From: Adenophora triphylla var. japonica
Lineage: Eukaryota; Streptophyta; Magnoliopsida; Asterales; Campanulaceae
Assembly: GCA_022495995.1 (NCBI GenBank)
Contig: JAFEMH010002323.1
Coordinates: forward strand, 124,001-188,000
Length of the DNA stretch: 64,000 nt
Direction: 5' to 3'
The position numbers were made by a program, and so were the translations under genes. A model generated the notes under the pieces. The model was not told where the DNA came from and did no database searches. It worked only from the letters and a program-made list of their open reading frames with translations. Numbering within the stretch: position 1 is the stretch's first letter; each line of letters opens with the position of its first letter. Positions 10,333-20,981 of this stretch are shown here, piece after piece.

Positions 10333-10591
10333 AAGGTGGCTCAACCGCTTTTGGCGCCAAAAACCGGTTGCAGAACATTCCGGGAAAATACCCAAAAGGT
10401 CCAACAGGTTTTATTCCCAAGGGGTCCTTTGGCATGAATGATGTACCAAAAGGTACTTCCTTCGCGGGAAACTCATGGAACGTTTCCGGAAGTCTCGGGA
10501 TAGGCCGGGAATTTACCAAAACGCCCCTTAATGCAGTTTTATTATGTTAAAATGCATCGAAAAGGTTGCGAATTGGATTGGCGTACTTACA

Positions 10592-10636
10592 ATGTTGCAC
10601 TATTGTGATTGGTTTACCATGAGTAGTAGTACCATG
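10592..10636 (+). repeat. G1 3' LTR, segment 2 of 3
   Basis: 45 bp between T1 and T2. The first five bases (ATGTT) duplicate 1555-1559 and the last five (CCATG) duplicate 22662-22666. The sequence GCACTATTGTGATTGG matches the intact related LTR near 39550 on the other strand, which proves that both large elements lie in one LTR only 40 bp apart. Confidence 0.9.
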
Positions 10637-10944
10637 TGTAAGTGCTCCAATTTGAGCTTGTTAGCATTTTCGTTAGAAAATTAACGAAAGTTATAACATT
10701 ACTAACATTCCTAACTTTTCTAACAAAGTAAGGGTAAAATGGGCATTGCCACTTTAAGTTAAACCAAGAAAAGAATCTCAAAAAGCAAAAGAAATTAGAA
10801 AAATCCGAATTAAGAAAGTTGAAAAACAGCTTCAGTTTGAATTTTAAAAAGATTATTCTTCCTGTCCAAAAGCCAGCACTGTAGCAGATGAACAGTGCAC
10901 GCGTCGATCCTTGTCCGCGCGGATACGTTTGATTCTCACAGTGT

Positions 10945-10955
10945 CCTATAAATTG
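10945..10955 (+). promoter_or_regulatory. T2 LTR TATA box
   Basis: CCTATAAATTG, 308 bp into the LTR and followed by a pyrimidine-rich TCCTCTCTC stretch. Repeated at the same place in the 3' LTR. Confidence 0.55.
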
Positions 10956-12159
10956 AACCCTCCTCTCTCAGTTTACACAACACATTTTGATCACAAAGAA
11001 CGGTTCTGGCGAAATATAGAGAGAAAACAGTGGGAATCTCTAGATTGCCACCATTTTCTCTTGAATCTTTCCCAATCTCACTCCAAACACAAATCCAAAC
11101 ACCAAACCTTGATACTCCTCAAGCCAAACACCAAATCTTGATACTCCTCAAGTCAAATTCCAAGCCTAGGAAGATAGGGTGTCACCATTGGTAAAGCCCT
11201 CCTTCTCAAAACCCTAAAATTCTCTTTTGATTTCTTGATCATCTTGTTCTTCTTACTTTGACTTATTTTATGTCTAGTTTAACTTGAGTTTTGAACTAAG
11301 ATGGTCATCTTGAAGTTCATCTTCATGAATGACCATCTCAAGTGGTCCACATTTTAGATCTTTAGTCAATTCTTTCTCTTTGGTTTCATCTTTACAAAAC
11401 CCCCTTTCCCTTTGCAAAGGACATGTTTAAACCCCATAAATTCCCCAAGGATGACTTGAATATGATAACCACTTAATAAAAAGTAGTGGTATCAAGTATA
11501 GGGATGAAAATGGGGTGAACATAGATGCAAATCCCCCAAAAATCACATTTTCCCTCAAGAACATCTTGCTGTCCAGTAGCATTGTTCTGAGACCTCAGTC
11601 CATTTTCCTATTTTTTGGACCCAGTAAAACTTGGAATTGGATGTTGACTACAAAGAACTTTTTGTAGCCAACATCCAGAGCTTTCCAGACATAATTTTAT
11701 TTTATTTTTTGAGTAAGTAAAACTCCTTTTTTCAATTTTTCTTTTAGAGGCCAGTTCATCAGCTTCTGGAAATCCAGATTTCACATCTGAGATTTCTAGA
11801 AGGTTTTGACCCATCAAATTACTTCCAAAATGGAAAGTTCCTTTGCAGAAACCCTATTTATGGTGTTTTAAGAAACTTTCATTCTCGGACTTTCCCCAGA
11901 TTCTGAGGTTTTGAAGCCTTTAAGTCCATTTCAAAGTCAAGGGTCAACTGCCTTCTTTCATTCTGGCAGAATTGCTTTTCAAATCCAAAAATCTTTTGAG
12001 TGCCAAGACTCGACCCAAAAATAATACCAAAAATCTTGGGGATTGTTCAAAGTCTTATAAAGAGTTCCCTATTTTTGTTTTTCTCAGTTTCAACTCGTTT
12101 TGGTCAAAACACACACACACACACACACATACAACAAAGGATTTCAAATGTTTGGAAGA

Positions 12160-12208
12160 CTCGTTTTGCGAGGCGCGTCGGGTGCACACTAACGTCCTTC
12201 CCGACGCG
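12160..12208 (+). other. U5 paired hairpins (T2 5' LTR)
   Basis: Hairpin 1 CTCG-TTTTG-CGAG, one base, then hairpin 2 with perfect 9-bp arms CGCGTCGGG/CCCGACGCG around a 17-nt loop. T1 has CGTGTTGGG/CCCAACACG here: two positions differ and both partners differ to match. Ends about 120 nt before the PBS. The partner copy is at 22496-22544. Confidence 0.75.
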
Positions 12209-12282
12209 TAACATGACCTCCGAACCTAAATCTCTGATCTCGGGCTTTTTTCAAAGTTTTGGCCCTCAAAATAAAAATGGCG

Positions 12283-12293
12283 TGGCGACTCCG
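12283..12293 (+). other. PBS-like sequence inside T2 LTR
   Basis: TGGCGACTCCG, identical to the first 11 bases of the PBS at 12330 and 47 bp upstream of it, within the last 50 bp of the LTR. Confidence 0.75.
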
Positions 12294-12329
12294 TTTTGAT
12301 TTTCACAAAAAAAATCGGGTACATCACAG

Positions 12330-12347
12330 TGGCGACTCCGCTGGGGA
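12330..12347 (+). other. T2 primer binding site (tRNA-Arg type)
   Basis: TGGCGACTCCGCTGGGGA, one base after the LTR end; 17 of these bases equal the T1 PBS. Confidence 0.8.
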
Positions 12348-13790
12348 CAAATAAGCTTTTTCTAAAAAAAATGATATTTGGTATATTGGTGGAAACCATT
12401 AAACTTCCCGTTATCGCCTCCTAACACGAGTCGGGGATAAATTGTGGTCTAACAATCCCACGTACCGGTATCATTATTTTCAAAAAAAAAAAAAGGAAAA
12501 GCTTTTGAGGGTCAAGCTTCCGTCTCAACATTTGAAAATCCTTTGCTTTGTGTGTGTTGATTTTTGCACAGTTTTCGTGTTTGTTTTTGGCCGCCTCGGA
12601 AAAGTCAAAATTTTGACTGTCGGAATAATGTTCCTAACTGTCGGAATTTTTGTGCTTATGTGCTTATGTGTTCATAAAATTTTCAAAAAAATATTTTCAA
12701 AAAAAAAAAATTCAAAAAAAAAAAAATCATGCATCATGCCTTTTTAAGACACATAAAAAATTTCTATTTTTCTCAGAAAAAGAAGATAGACTGCTTGCAC
12801 ACTACGCGCACGTGACCTTACACTACACACTACGTCCCTAACCCGGGGAAATCCTTGTCGCGGTCCGTTTGGTCTTATTACGCCTCTCGGATGAGCACAG
12901 GACTACCCAAACATCCCATGGAGCCTCGTGTCGACCACGAACTTGTCCGTGACACACTTTGTCCGAGACCCGGTTGGTTTTTAGTCTGGTCTGTGTCATG
13001 CCCTGTCCGTGTATAGACCTTTCCTTTCAAGCCTTTGTCAGCATACCGACTCAATATCTTTCGGGACCCTTATCGCCGAAGTTCCCGCCGGTTTTCCGCC
13101 GCAGACTTTGACCAAGATATTGACCGGCGCCTTGACTTCGGCTCGACTGGCACAAATTATACACCGACTCCCAAAGATTGACACCGAGTCATCAAGGATT
13201 AATGAATATTCCATGCCTAATTATGGCTTAACCGACGACAAGTCAAGATCAATCGTGGACGCTTATCAGTCAAATCATACCGACTTTTCGTCGAGCCTCT
13301 GGACATGATCTTGACTTTTGACGTCAGCGCTGTCCGTAATTCACATCGAATGCTCGTTAAGACTCGATTACCCGCCAGACTTTTAGGATCGTTTTCTTTC
13401 GGTCGATGGGACCCGCTTGCCCTATAGGACCCTCGCCGGGGCTGTCCACCGGGAGGTCGAAATACGGTGGAATACGAGGGGCTTATAGACGTAGTGACGG
13501 GGCCCACTGATCCAGGAATCGAGTAGTTTGCGAAAAGAAGAGCAATCTTTTCCAACCGATTAGGTTAATAAAACATGTTTTAAGTAAACATGAACAAATA
13601 ATCGCCTGTTGCATGAGCCACAAGCCCAAACACCTACCCTCCTTCCATTCCCCGCCATCTGCACCCTCGTGTCTTTCCCCCCGCAGCTCCGCACAAAGGT
13701 TGGTTTCGGGCACCGGGTCACCGTTTAATCGGTTGGGAAGAGTCAAGCGCATCATCGGCTTCACCGTCTGCTCCGACTCCGAATTTTAGA
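12348..13790 (+). other. T2 leader between PBS and gag
   Basis: No gene seen. It includes several A-rich runs (12480-12492, 12700-12726) and a CG-richer second half. Open frames in the A-runs look spurious. Long leaders of this kind are normal in the lineage. Confidence 0.6.
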
Positions 13791-16024
13791 ATGTCTGCAT
13801 CAGCTGGTAACGATGGGGACAACGTCACTCCGCCTCCGGGACTCCTCGGAGACGAGAACAACGGTGGAATCGGCTAGCCGAACAGATGAGAGTGCGCCAG
13901 AAGCACGGTTGAACGGCCTTATGGAGGCTATCAAAATCCATGGATTGGCCGCCAGTCTCAACCGGATGGCACCTTCACTGTGGAAGAAGAGGAAGACCAC
14001 AATCCCGCTCTTGGTCCCGACTTCTCCAGGATGCCACCACCGGCCTCCCACGGTACTACCACCAGAGCGCATGCTCCTCGATCCCTAGGTCGGCCGGCTC
14101 CCCAGCTGGAGACCACCGGATCCATGCAGCCCGCTGACGGGTGAGCGGTTCCCAATGCCTCAGTGGGGACAAAGTCGATGCGGAATGCCTTCCCATGGTT
14201 GGGGATACCCGGAATGCCACAGCAAATTGGGATCCCGCCTCGGTTGGGACCAATCAATCCGGACTTTCGCAAAGCAACGGTTTGGAATGCCACCAGCGGT
14301 TTGGTTCGGGGCAACAGTCGGAGCCCCTCCTCTGAATGATGCTAGCTCAGTTGCTCCTCATACAGCTTCCGCAAACCCATTTCTCACTCAGGGTTCAACG
14401 GGTTACCAAGCCCCCATCCCCGTTTCATCAGAATCACCAGGACCACAGTATCCTCTCGGTTATGCATCCTTGCCACAACCAGCCATGCAATTCAACAACC
14501 AGGGACAGCAGCCCGCACTTAAGCCTACTTATGGGCCTCACTCCGGAAATCCAAGCCATCTGGCTACCTCAGATCTGCCTCCATCTTCTCTGCCGATTGG
14601 AAGCCAACAGCAAGTCGTTGGGTTCTATCCCTTTGCCCAAGCTCCTACCTACACTCCCCAGGGTAATTTGGGCCAAGGACAGGTTTTCACCTATGCCCCG
14701 GAGTATGGTATTCCTTCCACCAATGCACCACCAACAGCTAGTCCTCTTCCTGGCTCAAATATCGGCTCAGGAATTCCCGCTCCACCTTTGGATCCCCAAT
14801 TGGCTTGGTTTATGGAGCAACACAAGGAAATGAAAGCACAGATTGCTGAATTGACTGCCAAAAAGAACACTGCTCTTCGGCCTACAGATCCCGACTCGAT
14901 TGTCCCCCTGCCTCACAAGTTTGTGATGCCCACTCTGGAATTGTTTGACGGGAGTGCATGCCCTAAAACTCACTTGGACACCTATACTTTGGCAATGAAG
15001 GCTAAGGGATGCACAAACCAGCAGTTGGCCGATTACTTTAGTCTCTCTTTGAAGTCAGGGGCTTTGAAATGGTTTTTCCGATTGCATCCTGAAGCTAGGG
15101 CTACTTGGGAACAGATCACCAATACTTTCACGGATAAGTATAAAGCCAACTTGGAATGGGAGATAAACAGAGTTGACCTGCAAACAACGATGCAATGCCC
15201 TAATGAGAATATTGGGGATTTTTATAAGAGGTGGAACTTAAAGCTCAGTGAAATTGCCATTCCTCCCTCTGACGAGGAGCAGTTAGACATCTTTCAGTCA
15301 TGCTTGAAGCCGCATTTGAGAGCTTCCCTCAGTCACTTCCCCTACGCTGACTTGCGTGCAATGGTTAATTCCGGGGCTAAGTTCGAAAAGGCTTACAGAA
15401 TCAGGATAGCTACCGCTGGGTCTGCTGACAGACACCGGGTTTCTTCCACCTCCAACACAGCTCCTGCCCAACCAAAAGGTAAGGAAGTGATTAGCTACGC
15501 GGGACAGGACTGCAACAATGCCACTTCCTTTGTTCCCAAGAAACCTGATCCATCCAGATCCCGGCTCCAAAACTTGGGAAACTTTGGGATGCCTTTGAGT
15601 GATATCTTCAGAGGTTTGGTGAGAGAAGGTTTGCTCTGGCCTTTGGAAAATTATCAGCCTAGAAACCCCAATGCTCCTTTGGATACCTCCAAGCATTGTG
15701 CCTTTCATCAGTTACCATGGGCACTGACGGATGATTGCGTCCCCTGAAAAAAAGGCCATCCAAGGTTTGATTGAGCAAGGGAGGTTAGAGATGCCTGAAG
15801 GGCCTAACACTATCAATAACCCGCTCCCTAACAACATGAGTGTCAACATGATCGAGTTTGGTGGTTCAAGCCTTGTGGGCATAATGGAATTTGGCACGCC
15901 CCCTTGTGAGGTCGGTGAATCAGCCATCGCAGGCGATGAAAGTGTTTGGATTAAGAAAGAGATTGCCAAGGAAATCCTGATGGAAAGATCTGCAATAGCT
16001 CCCGTCTCCAGTGGTCAAGAATAG
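13791..16024 (+). pseudogene. Tat/Ogre-like gag (decayed)
   Basis: The longest open piece is 14155-15747 (530 aa). After a Pro/Gln/Ser-rich N-terminal part comes a gag core with LPHKFVMPTLELFDG, SGALKWFFRLHPEA, TFTDKYKANLEWE and an FYKRWNLKLSE helix. This is the Retrotrans_gag (capsid) pattern of Tat-lineage Ty3/gypsy elements, which packages the RNA in virus-like particles. The likely start is the ATG at 13791, but frame changes and stops separate it from the core. A frame change near 15740 splits the CAFHQLPW..TDDC knuckle-like motif from its continuation (KKAIQGLIEQGRLE..., to 16024). Not functional as it stands. No pol follows. Confidence 0.8.
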
Positions 16025-19000
16025 ATGCATGGTTCAACAGAAAGAGCGGCTGAGACCGGGGGCTACCTATCTTTAAAATAGTCTTTTGAGTCAACCTTCG
16101 TAGGGTCTAGTACTTTTCTTTCACCTAAGTCCTTCCTGGACATTTGTCGTTGTAGTCCATTTTTGGACATAGTGGTTAAATGCCTAACTTTTAATATAAG
16201 TCTTTTTTCTCTTCTTGCTAGATTCGAGACATCACTTGCGCACCCACGTTACACTTAATTGAAATGGTTTTATCCAAAATGATCACTTGTCTTGCTCGAC
16301 CACTAATTCTTTGAAATGATTAATATTTAAATTAATCGGAGTGAGAAAATCAATTGATATCCTTCCCAAATTGGGGCTTACCAACTCCCCGTCTTGCATC
16401 TCATATGCTCACATACCTTTCATCATCATCCCCTCGTTGCTCGATGAATTTGCATGGATCTTTTCTCATTTAAAGCTTAAGCAAGCAATGAAGACTTAAT
16501 CTCGTTTAGGTCATCCGGTAGGGATTGCGGTTGAAGCCTTTCACCCATAGGAAAGCCATTATCTCACCCTCACTAAACACTACCCTTTCATTTCAAGATC
16601 GGCATGTTTTGAAACCCTGTTTAGCCATCACCTTTGATCCTTATTGAGAGAAGTCCAAGCAAGACCAAGAAGTTAGCTTCGAGAGTCGGCGATGCGCAAA
16701 ATATCTCAAGCCATGAGGGAAGGACAAAGATAATCCTCAACTTCTCAGGAGGCCTTCCAAGTTATCAATAGAAGGATTTTAAATCCTCACAATTCAGCAA
16801 GAATCCTCAACGTCTCAGGAGGCCTTAAAAAAAGGAAAGAGAAAAGTTCAAGCAAAAAAAAAGAAAGAAATAGAAAAGTTCAAGCAAGAGCTTAAAAAAA
16901 AAGAGAAGGGACCGTCGATCCTCACAATTCAACAAGAGTCCCCGACTTCTCAAGAAGCTCTCCAATGATCAAAAAGGAGCCCGAATTCTCGCAAGTTCGC
17001 AAAAGGTTCTCGATAGCTTGGACTTCCTCTCACCATTACCTTAAATCAATCCTAAGCCATCCTCTCATTTTAAGGATATTCCCATTACCATAAATCAATC
17101 CCAAGCCATCCTCTCTATTTTAGAGGATATTCCCATTTCCGCGACCAATCCCAAGCCATCCTCTCGCTTTTAGAGGATATTCCCATTACCATCGCCTTTG
17201 GCCAAAGTCAAAATTTGACCTCTCACTCTTAGAGGCAATCAATCTTCCCCGCCATAGATTTCCCAAACACATCCCTGCAAGCCAACCTCTCATCTTTAGA
17301 GGTTCAGCCGAAAAGGCCCACCGGCCTCTCACTTTAAGAGGTCATAACTTCCAAAATTACCCGATGGCCGATCGAAGCCCGGAAACCTAGCTGCAATTCC
17401 TATCGGATAGCAATTTCATCGTAAAATATAAATCAAATTAATGCTTCATTGCTTGCTTAAATTGGAGCCAAATCCATCTCGGCTCAAATGATCAAAGATT
17501 GTGCAAATTCAAGTCTGATTCATTCGACATTTCATGTGAGCATATTTCATTTCTCCTCCACAAACACTTGCCGTGGATGTCCCACTGGGGCTTCGCATCC
17601 GTGTCTTTCATGAACACTCTAAGGGGATATGTTATTCGAATCTCCAATCCTCAAATTCCCAAAAGAACCTCAAAGTCTTGAATTTTCACACTCATTCTCT
17701 CTTCATTCGGGATAAGCCCGAACTACGGCGACCTGAGCTCTTCATGATGGAGGGAACGTAGGCAACCAGAAATGGTCCGGTCGAAATCACAAACAAATCT
17801 CAAAAAAAAAAATCCGGTCTCATCAGGGATCGTCCCTATACACTTTCCGAGCTTGATCCTCGATATCAGTTGGTTTTCTCCTTGTGATTAATCAAAATAT
17901 TTGTTCATATCAGATTTAGGAGTTGAATAACCCGAACATTAACAAAGGGTTTTAAGCAGCCTTGTGATCATCATGAATAAGACAATTTTTCAAGTGTCTC
18001 GACAAGTCTTCTCTCTCTACATCATAGGAAAATAGAGCCAAACACTGTCTTTCTGCCAGCAGGGGCTCCCATACACTTTTCCACACCTTGTAACGCTTAT
18101 ACTCTCTCAAAAGAGTCAAACCTAAAGCGAGTGTGTATACACAAAATCGGGATTCATTCCCACTTTTCGAAAGATGTGCCCCTGCACGTAAACATTCCTG
18201 AGTCTTGTCCATTGACTGGTTGACTAAGATCTGAAAAGATGGGTGCCTCCTTGGTCACATGATGACTCTGTCTGCAATAGGACTGCTCTGTGTTTCTTCA
18301 CGCTGGGGCTTGCTAAGCGGTCCTCCCAGGTTCTCCTGTATCAGCTCTTTAAGATGGGACTTCTATAGTCATCCTTGGGTCCACATTGCGTTCTTCACTA
18401 CGAGATAGATTCGCCAAGTCACATCTTCAAAATCCAGGCTTTGCCTACTCAGGATCCGGGGGCTTTGTCAAGACGGTCTTTTGGACCCGAATTTTATCAA
18501 GAAAGAATTTCAGCTTCAGAACTTGGTACACGGCAGCCTCCCGTAGCATCGGAATTCAAGATCAGGGTTTCTCCCGGCATTAGCAATTCCATCAAATCAT
18601 TCTCCGGATAAGGTTTCGGCCGAGGTCACAGCTCACCCAAATGAAAGAAGCTTCACTCATATCAACGTGCCCTAGAGCCTGTCAGCTTCAAATGACCAAG
18701 ATTGAGAGAGAAAATTCCAATCAAGACCCGGGATCCGAATCCAATCTCATCAAAATTGAGGTCCATGTGATACTGCTGACAAAACCTCACCAACAACCGC
18801 TGTTTAAATCGCGATCAAGGGTTCTCATCCCCCACATGCTCAAAATCTGTTCCAAACAGTCTCCAGACACATACATAACCATGCATCCCCACAAAAATCT
18901 CCCAAGGGCTCATGTAGCATGCACAAAACTTGAATCAATAGGAAAAATCCTAAGTGAATTGAAGATCATAAATCATAATTTCTCTGTCAAAAGCTTAGGC

Positions 19001-19130
19001 TAGGTGCATCTTCGAAAGCAAGTAAATGCATCATCTCGCAAACATATGCAGTGATACTCTCACAATCATTTTTGGCTCTATGCATGCATCTGTCATCATG
19101 AATGTCATATATGCATCTTCCTCTTCACTA
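16025..19130 (+). other. T2 conserved 3' untranslated region
   Basis: No supported gene in about 3.1 kb. 16215-19000 aligns in order with the T1 minus strand 7260-5010. 16800-16910 is A/G-rich. At 17040-17350 short units around CCATCCTCTC..TTTTAGAGGATATTCC repeat, each with a CCTCT/AGAGG self-complementary core. Small open frames such as 17952-18212 are not conserved as protein. Confidence 0.65.
17723..17761 (+). other. CTACG...CGTAG stem element, T2 copy c
   Basis: CTACG, linker GCGACCTGAG, inner hairpin CTCTTC/GGAGGG (two G-T pairs), then ACGTAG, preceded by CCCGAA. It is the positional partner of T1 5945-5983 with changed inner stem bases. Confidence 0.65.
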
Positions 19131-19189
19131 ACGAATGCAGGAATTCAAACGTGAAATCAAATCCCCCTTTTCGGCAAGGATGATCTTCA

Positions 19190-19606
19190 CCAAAGTCGAC
19201 CTCCAATGTCCACAAACGGATGAAGACAGCCTCCAGCATCTACAGTTTGGCAAAGACAAGCTCCGGCGTCTGCAACTTGCTAAAGACGACCCCCAATGTC
19301 CACAAATGGATGAAAACAACCCCCAACGAAGACCACCTCCAGTGTCTAACAAATCGGTCAGAGACGCCAAGTTCTCAAATACAAATCGGTCAGGGACGCC
19401 AAGCTCTCCAATACAAATCGGTCAGGGACGCCAAGTTCTCCAATACAAATCGGTCAGGGACGCCAAGTTCTCCAATACAAATCGGTCAAGGACGCCAAAT
19501 TCTCAGAATGCAAATCAGTCAGGGACGCCAAGTTCTCAAATACGAATCGGTCAGGGACGCCAAGTTCTCAAATATAATGCGGTCAGAGACACCAAGTTCT
19601 CAAAAG
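19190..19606 (+). repeat. T2 tandem array 1 (about 8 units of ~32 bp)
   Basis: Eight units around AAATCGGTCAGGGACGCCAA and GTTCTCAAATAC between about 19350 and 19606. They are preceded at 19190-19335 by a more degenerate series on AAAGACGACCCCCAATGTCC. Unit length is not a multiple of three, so it is not selected as protein; open frames through it are by-products. Confidence 0.85.
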
Positions 19607-19869
19607 CAAGAAGTCCCAATGTGAAGACAAGTTCAACAACTTCTACAAGGTTAACGATCACCAGCAAGATGCAGACTCAACCAAATTCCTCCTTCAGGTC
19701 AAAATGCCTCCAAACACAGCAAATCGTCAGCAGAAACCGTCCCACGAACGGCAACCCAACAACTCTTCATCAACATCAGTGGAGCCTCAGCCCTTTCGGC
19801 TACAGGTAAGCACACGAGGTATGAAAGCATATCTTAGTCAACTACTTTTCTAAAAGAACATTATCATCA

Positions 19870-20795
19870 AATCTTAGGGCGACTTCCCAAAAAACAGTCA
19901 GATTACAGGGCGACTTCCCAAAAATAGTCAAACCATAGGGCGACTTCCCCAAAATAGTCAAACCATAGGGTGACTTCCCAAAAACTACAGGCGACTTCCC
20001 AAAAATAGTCAAACCATAGGGCGACTTCCCAAAAATAGTCAAACCATAGGTGACTTCCCAAAAATAGTCAAACCATAGGGCGACTTCCCCAAAATAGTCA
20101 AACCATAGGGTGACTTCCCAAAATAGTCAGACTTAGGGCGACTTCCCAAAAATAGTCAAACCATAGGCGACTTCCCAAAATAGTCAAACCATAGGGTGAC
20201 TTCCCAAAAATAGTCAAATCTTAGGGCGACTTCCCAAAAATAGTCAAAACCATAGGGCGACTTCCCAAAATAGTCAAAACCTTAGGGTGACTTCCCAAAA
20301 ATAGTCAAACCATAGGCGACTTCCCAAAATAGTCAAACCAGGGTGACTTCCCAAAAATAGTCAAACCGCAGGCGCGATTTCCCAAAATAGTCAATTACGG
20401 GCGACTTCCCCAAAACAGTCAAAACCTTAGGGTGACTTCCCAAAAATAGTCAAACCATAGGGTGACTTCCCAAAAATAGTCAAACCATAGGGTGACTTCC
20501 CGAAAATAATCAGATCTTAGGGCGACTTCCCCAAAACAGTCAGACCATAGGGAGACTTCCCAAAAATAGTCAGATCATAGGGTGACTTCCCAAAACAATG
20601 CCATAACTTCCAAAAATAGTCGATCATAGGCGACTTCCCAAACAAATAAACCTTAGGGCGACTTCCCCAAAACAGTCAAAACCTTAGGGTGACTTCCCCA
20701 AAACAGTCAGACCATAGGGTGACTTCCCCAAAATAGTCAGACCATAGGGTGACTTCCCAAAAATAGTCAAATCTTAGGGCGACCTTCCTAAAGCA
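19870..20795 (+). repeat. T2 tandem array 2 (about 31 units of ~30 bp)
   Basis: Units GGGCGACTTCCCAAAAATAG and TCAAACCATA, with GGCGACTT/GGTGACTT variants and single-base length changes. This is the largest array in the window, placed just before the 3' LTR like T1 array 1 but unrelated to it in sequence. Confidence 0.92.
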
Positions 20796-20832
20796 GTAGG
20801 GTCGACGACTAAAGATAGTCGAAAGACCCGAA

Positions 20833-20867
20833 CTACGACTGGCTTGATTCCTCTTAAGGATACGTAG
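20833..20867 (+). other. CTACG...CGTAG stem element, T2 copy a
   Basis: CTACG, linker with GGCTTGA, inner stem TCCT/AGGA, then CGTAG, preceded by CCCGAA. The positional partner is T1 3307-3346, whose inner stem is CCCTT/AAGGG. Confidence 0.65.
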
Positions 20868-20968
20868 GTAGCCTATTAAATAGGTTCAGCCACTCGATCA
20901 CTTGATCATCCTGCCAAATATGGAGCCTTACTCTTATCAACGACCCCGCTTCCTTCGAAAGCGCCGTC

Positions 20969-20981
20969 GCCGAGGGGCTAC
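20969..20981 (+). other. T2 polypurine tract
   Basis: GCCGAGGGGCTAC immediately before the 3' LTR; nearly the same as in T1. Confidence 0.7.

Larger units (their letters stand above)
1560..10591 (-). mobile_element. T1: large non-autonomous Tat/Ogre-like LTR element (LARD)
   Basis: A complete element of 9032 bp. It has two near-identical LTRs (1560-3162 and 8990-10591), a PBS matching the 3' end of a tRNA-Arg type tRNA beside the upper LTR (8972-8988, read on the minus strand), a GCCGAGGGGCTC polypurine-type tract beside the lower LTR, and the 5-bp target duplication ATGTT at 1555-1559 and 10592-10596. No gag, protease, RT or integrase is recognisable, so it must depend on proteins from another element. 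Its 3' half is homologous to that of T2; its 5' half is not. The order of tRNA-Arg type PBS, long UTR and tandem arrays before the 3' LTR is that of the Tat/Ogre lineage. Confidence 0.9.
8990..10591 (-). repeat. T1 5' LTR
   Basis: Partner of 1560-3162. The minus strand starts TGTAAGTACGCC at 10591 and ends TTCA at 8990. TATA box CCTATAAATAAG at about 10246-10261. The 9099-9149 hairpins and the 9360-10332 inverted-repeat motifs are retained. Confidence 0.92.
10637..12328 (+). repeat. T2 5' LTR
   Basis: TGTAAGTGCTCC to ...TACATCACA, 1692 bp; partner 20982-22661. TATA box CCTATAAATTG at about 10945-10955. Contains a CA microsatellite (about 12110-12130) that is longer than in the partner LTR, the U5 hairpins (12160-12208) and an internal PBS-like site (12283-12293). 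Confidence 0.92.

Noticed and set aside
12442..12841. Lys/Phe-rich frames in the T2 leader
   Set aside because: Produced by A-runs; no conservation or domain.
17723..17761. CTACG element as a hammerhead ribozyme (retrozyme-like)
   Set aside because: No CTGATGA and GAAA core motifs in the right order; outer and inner stems do not form a three-way junction.
19135..19809. 224-aa and 134-aa frames with QIGQGRQ/SVRDAKF repeats
   Set aside because: A 32-bp unit read in shifting frames; array by-product.
19870..20795. Regular ~30-bp repeats that look CRISPR-like (also 3425-4225)
   Set aside because: There are no unique spacers; units are contiguous variants of one another in a plant retrotransposon UTR, and no cas genes are present.
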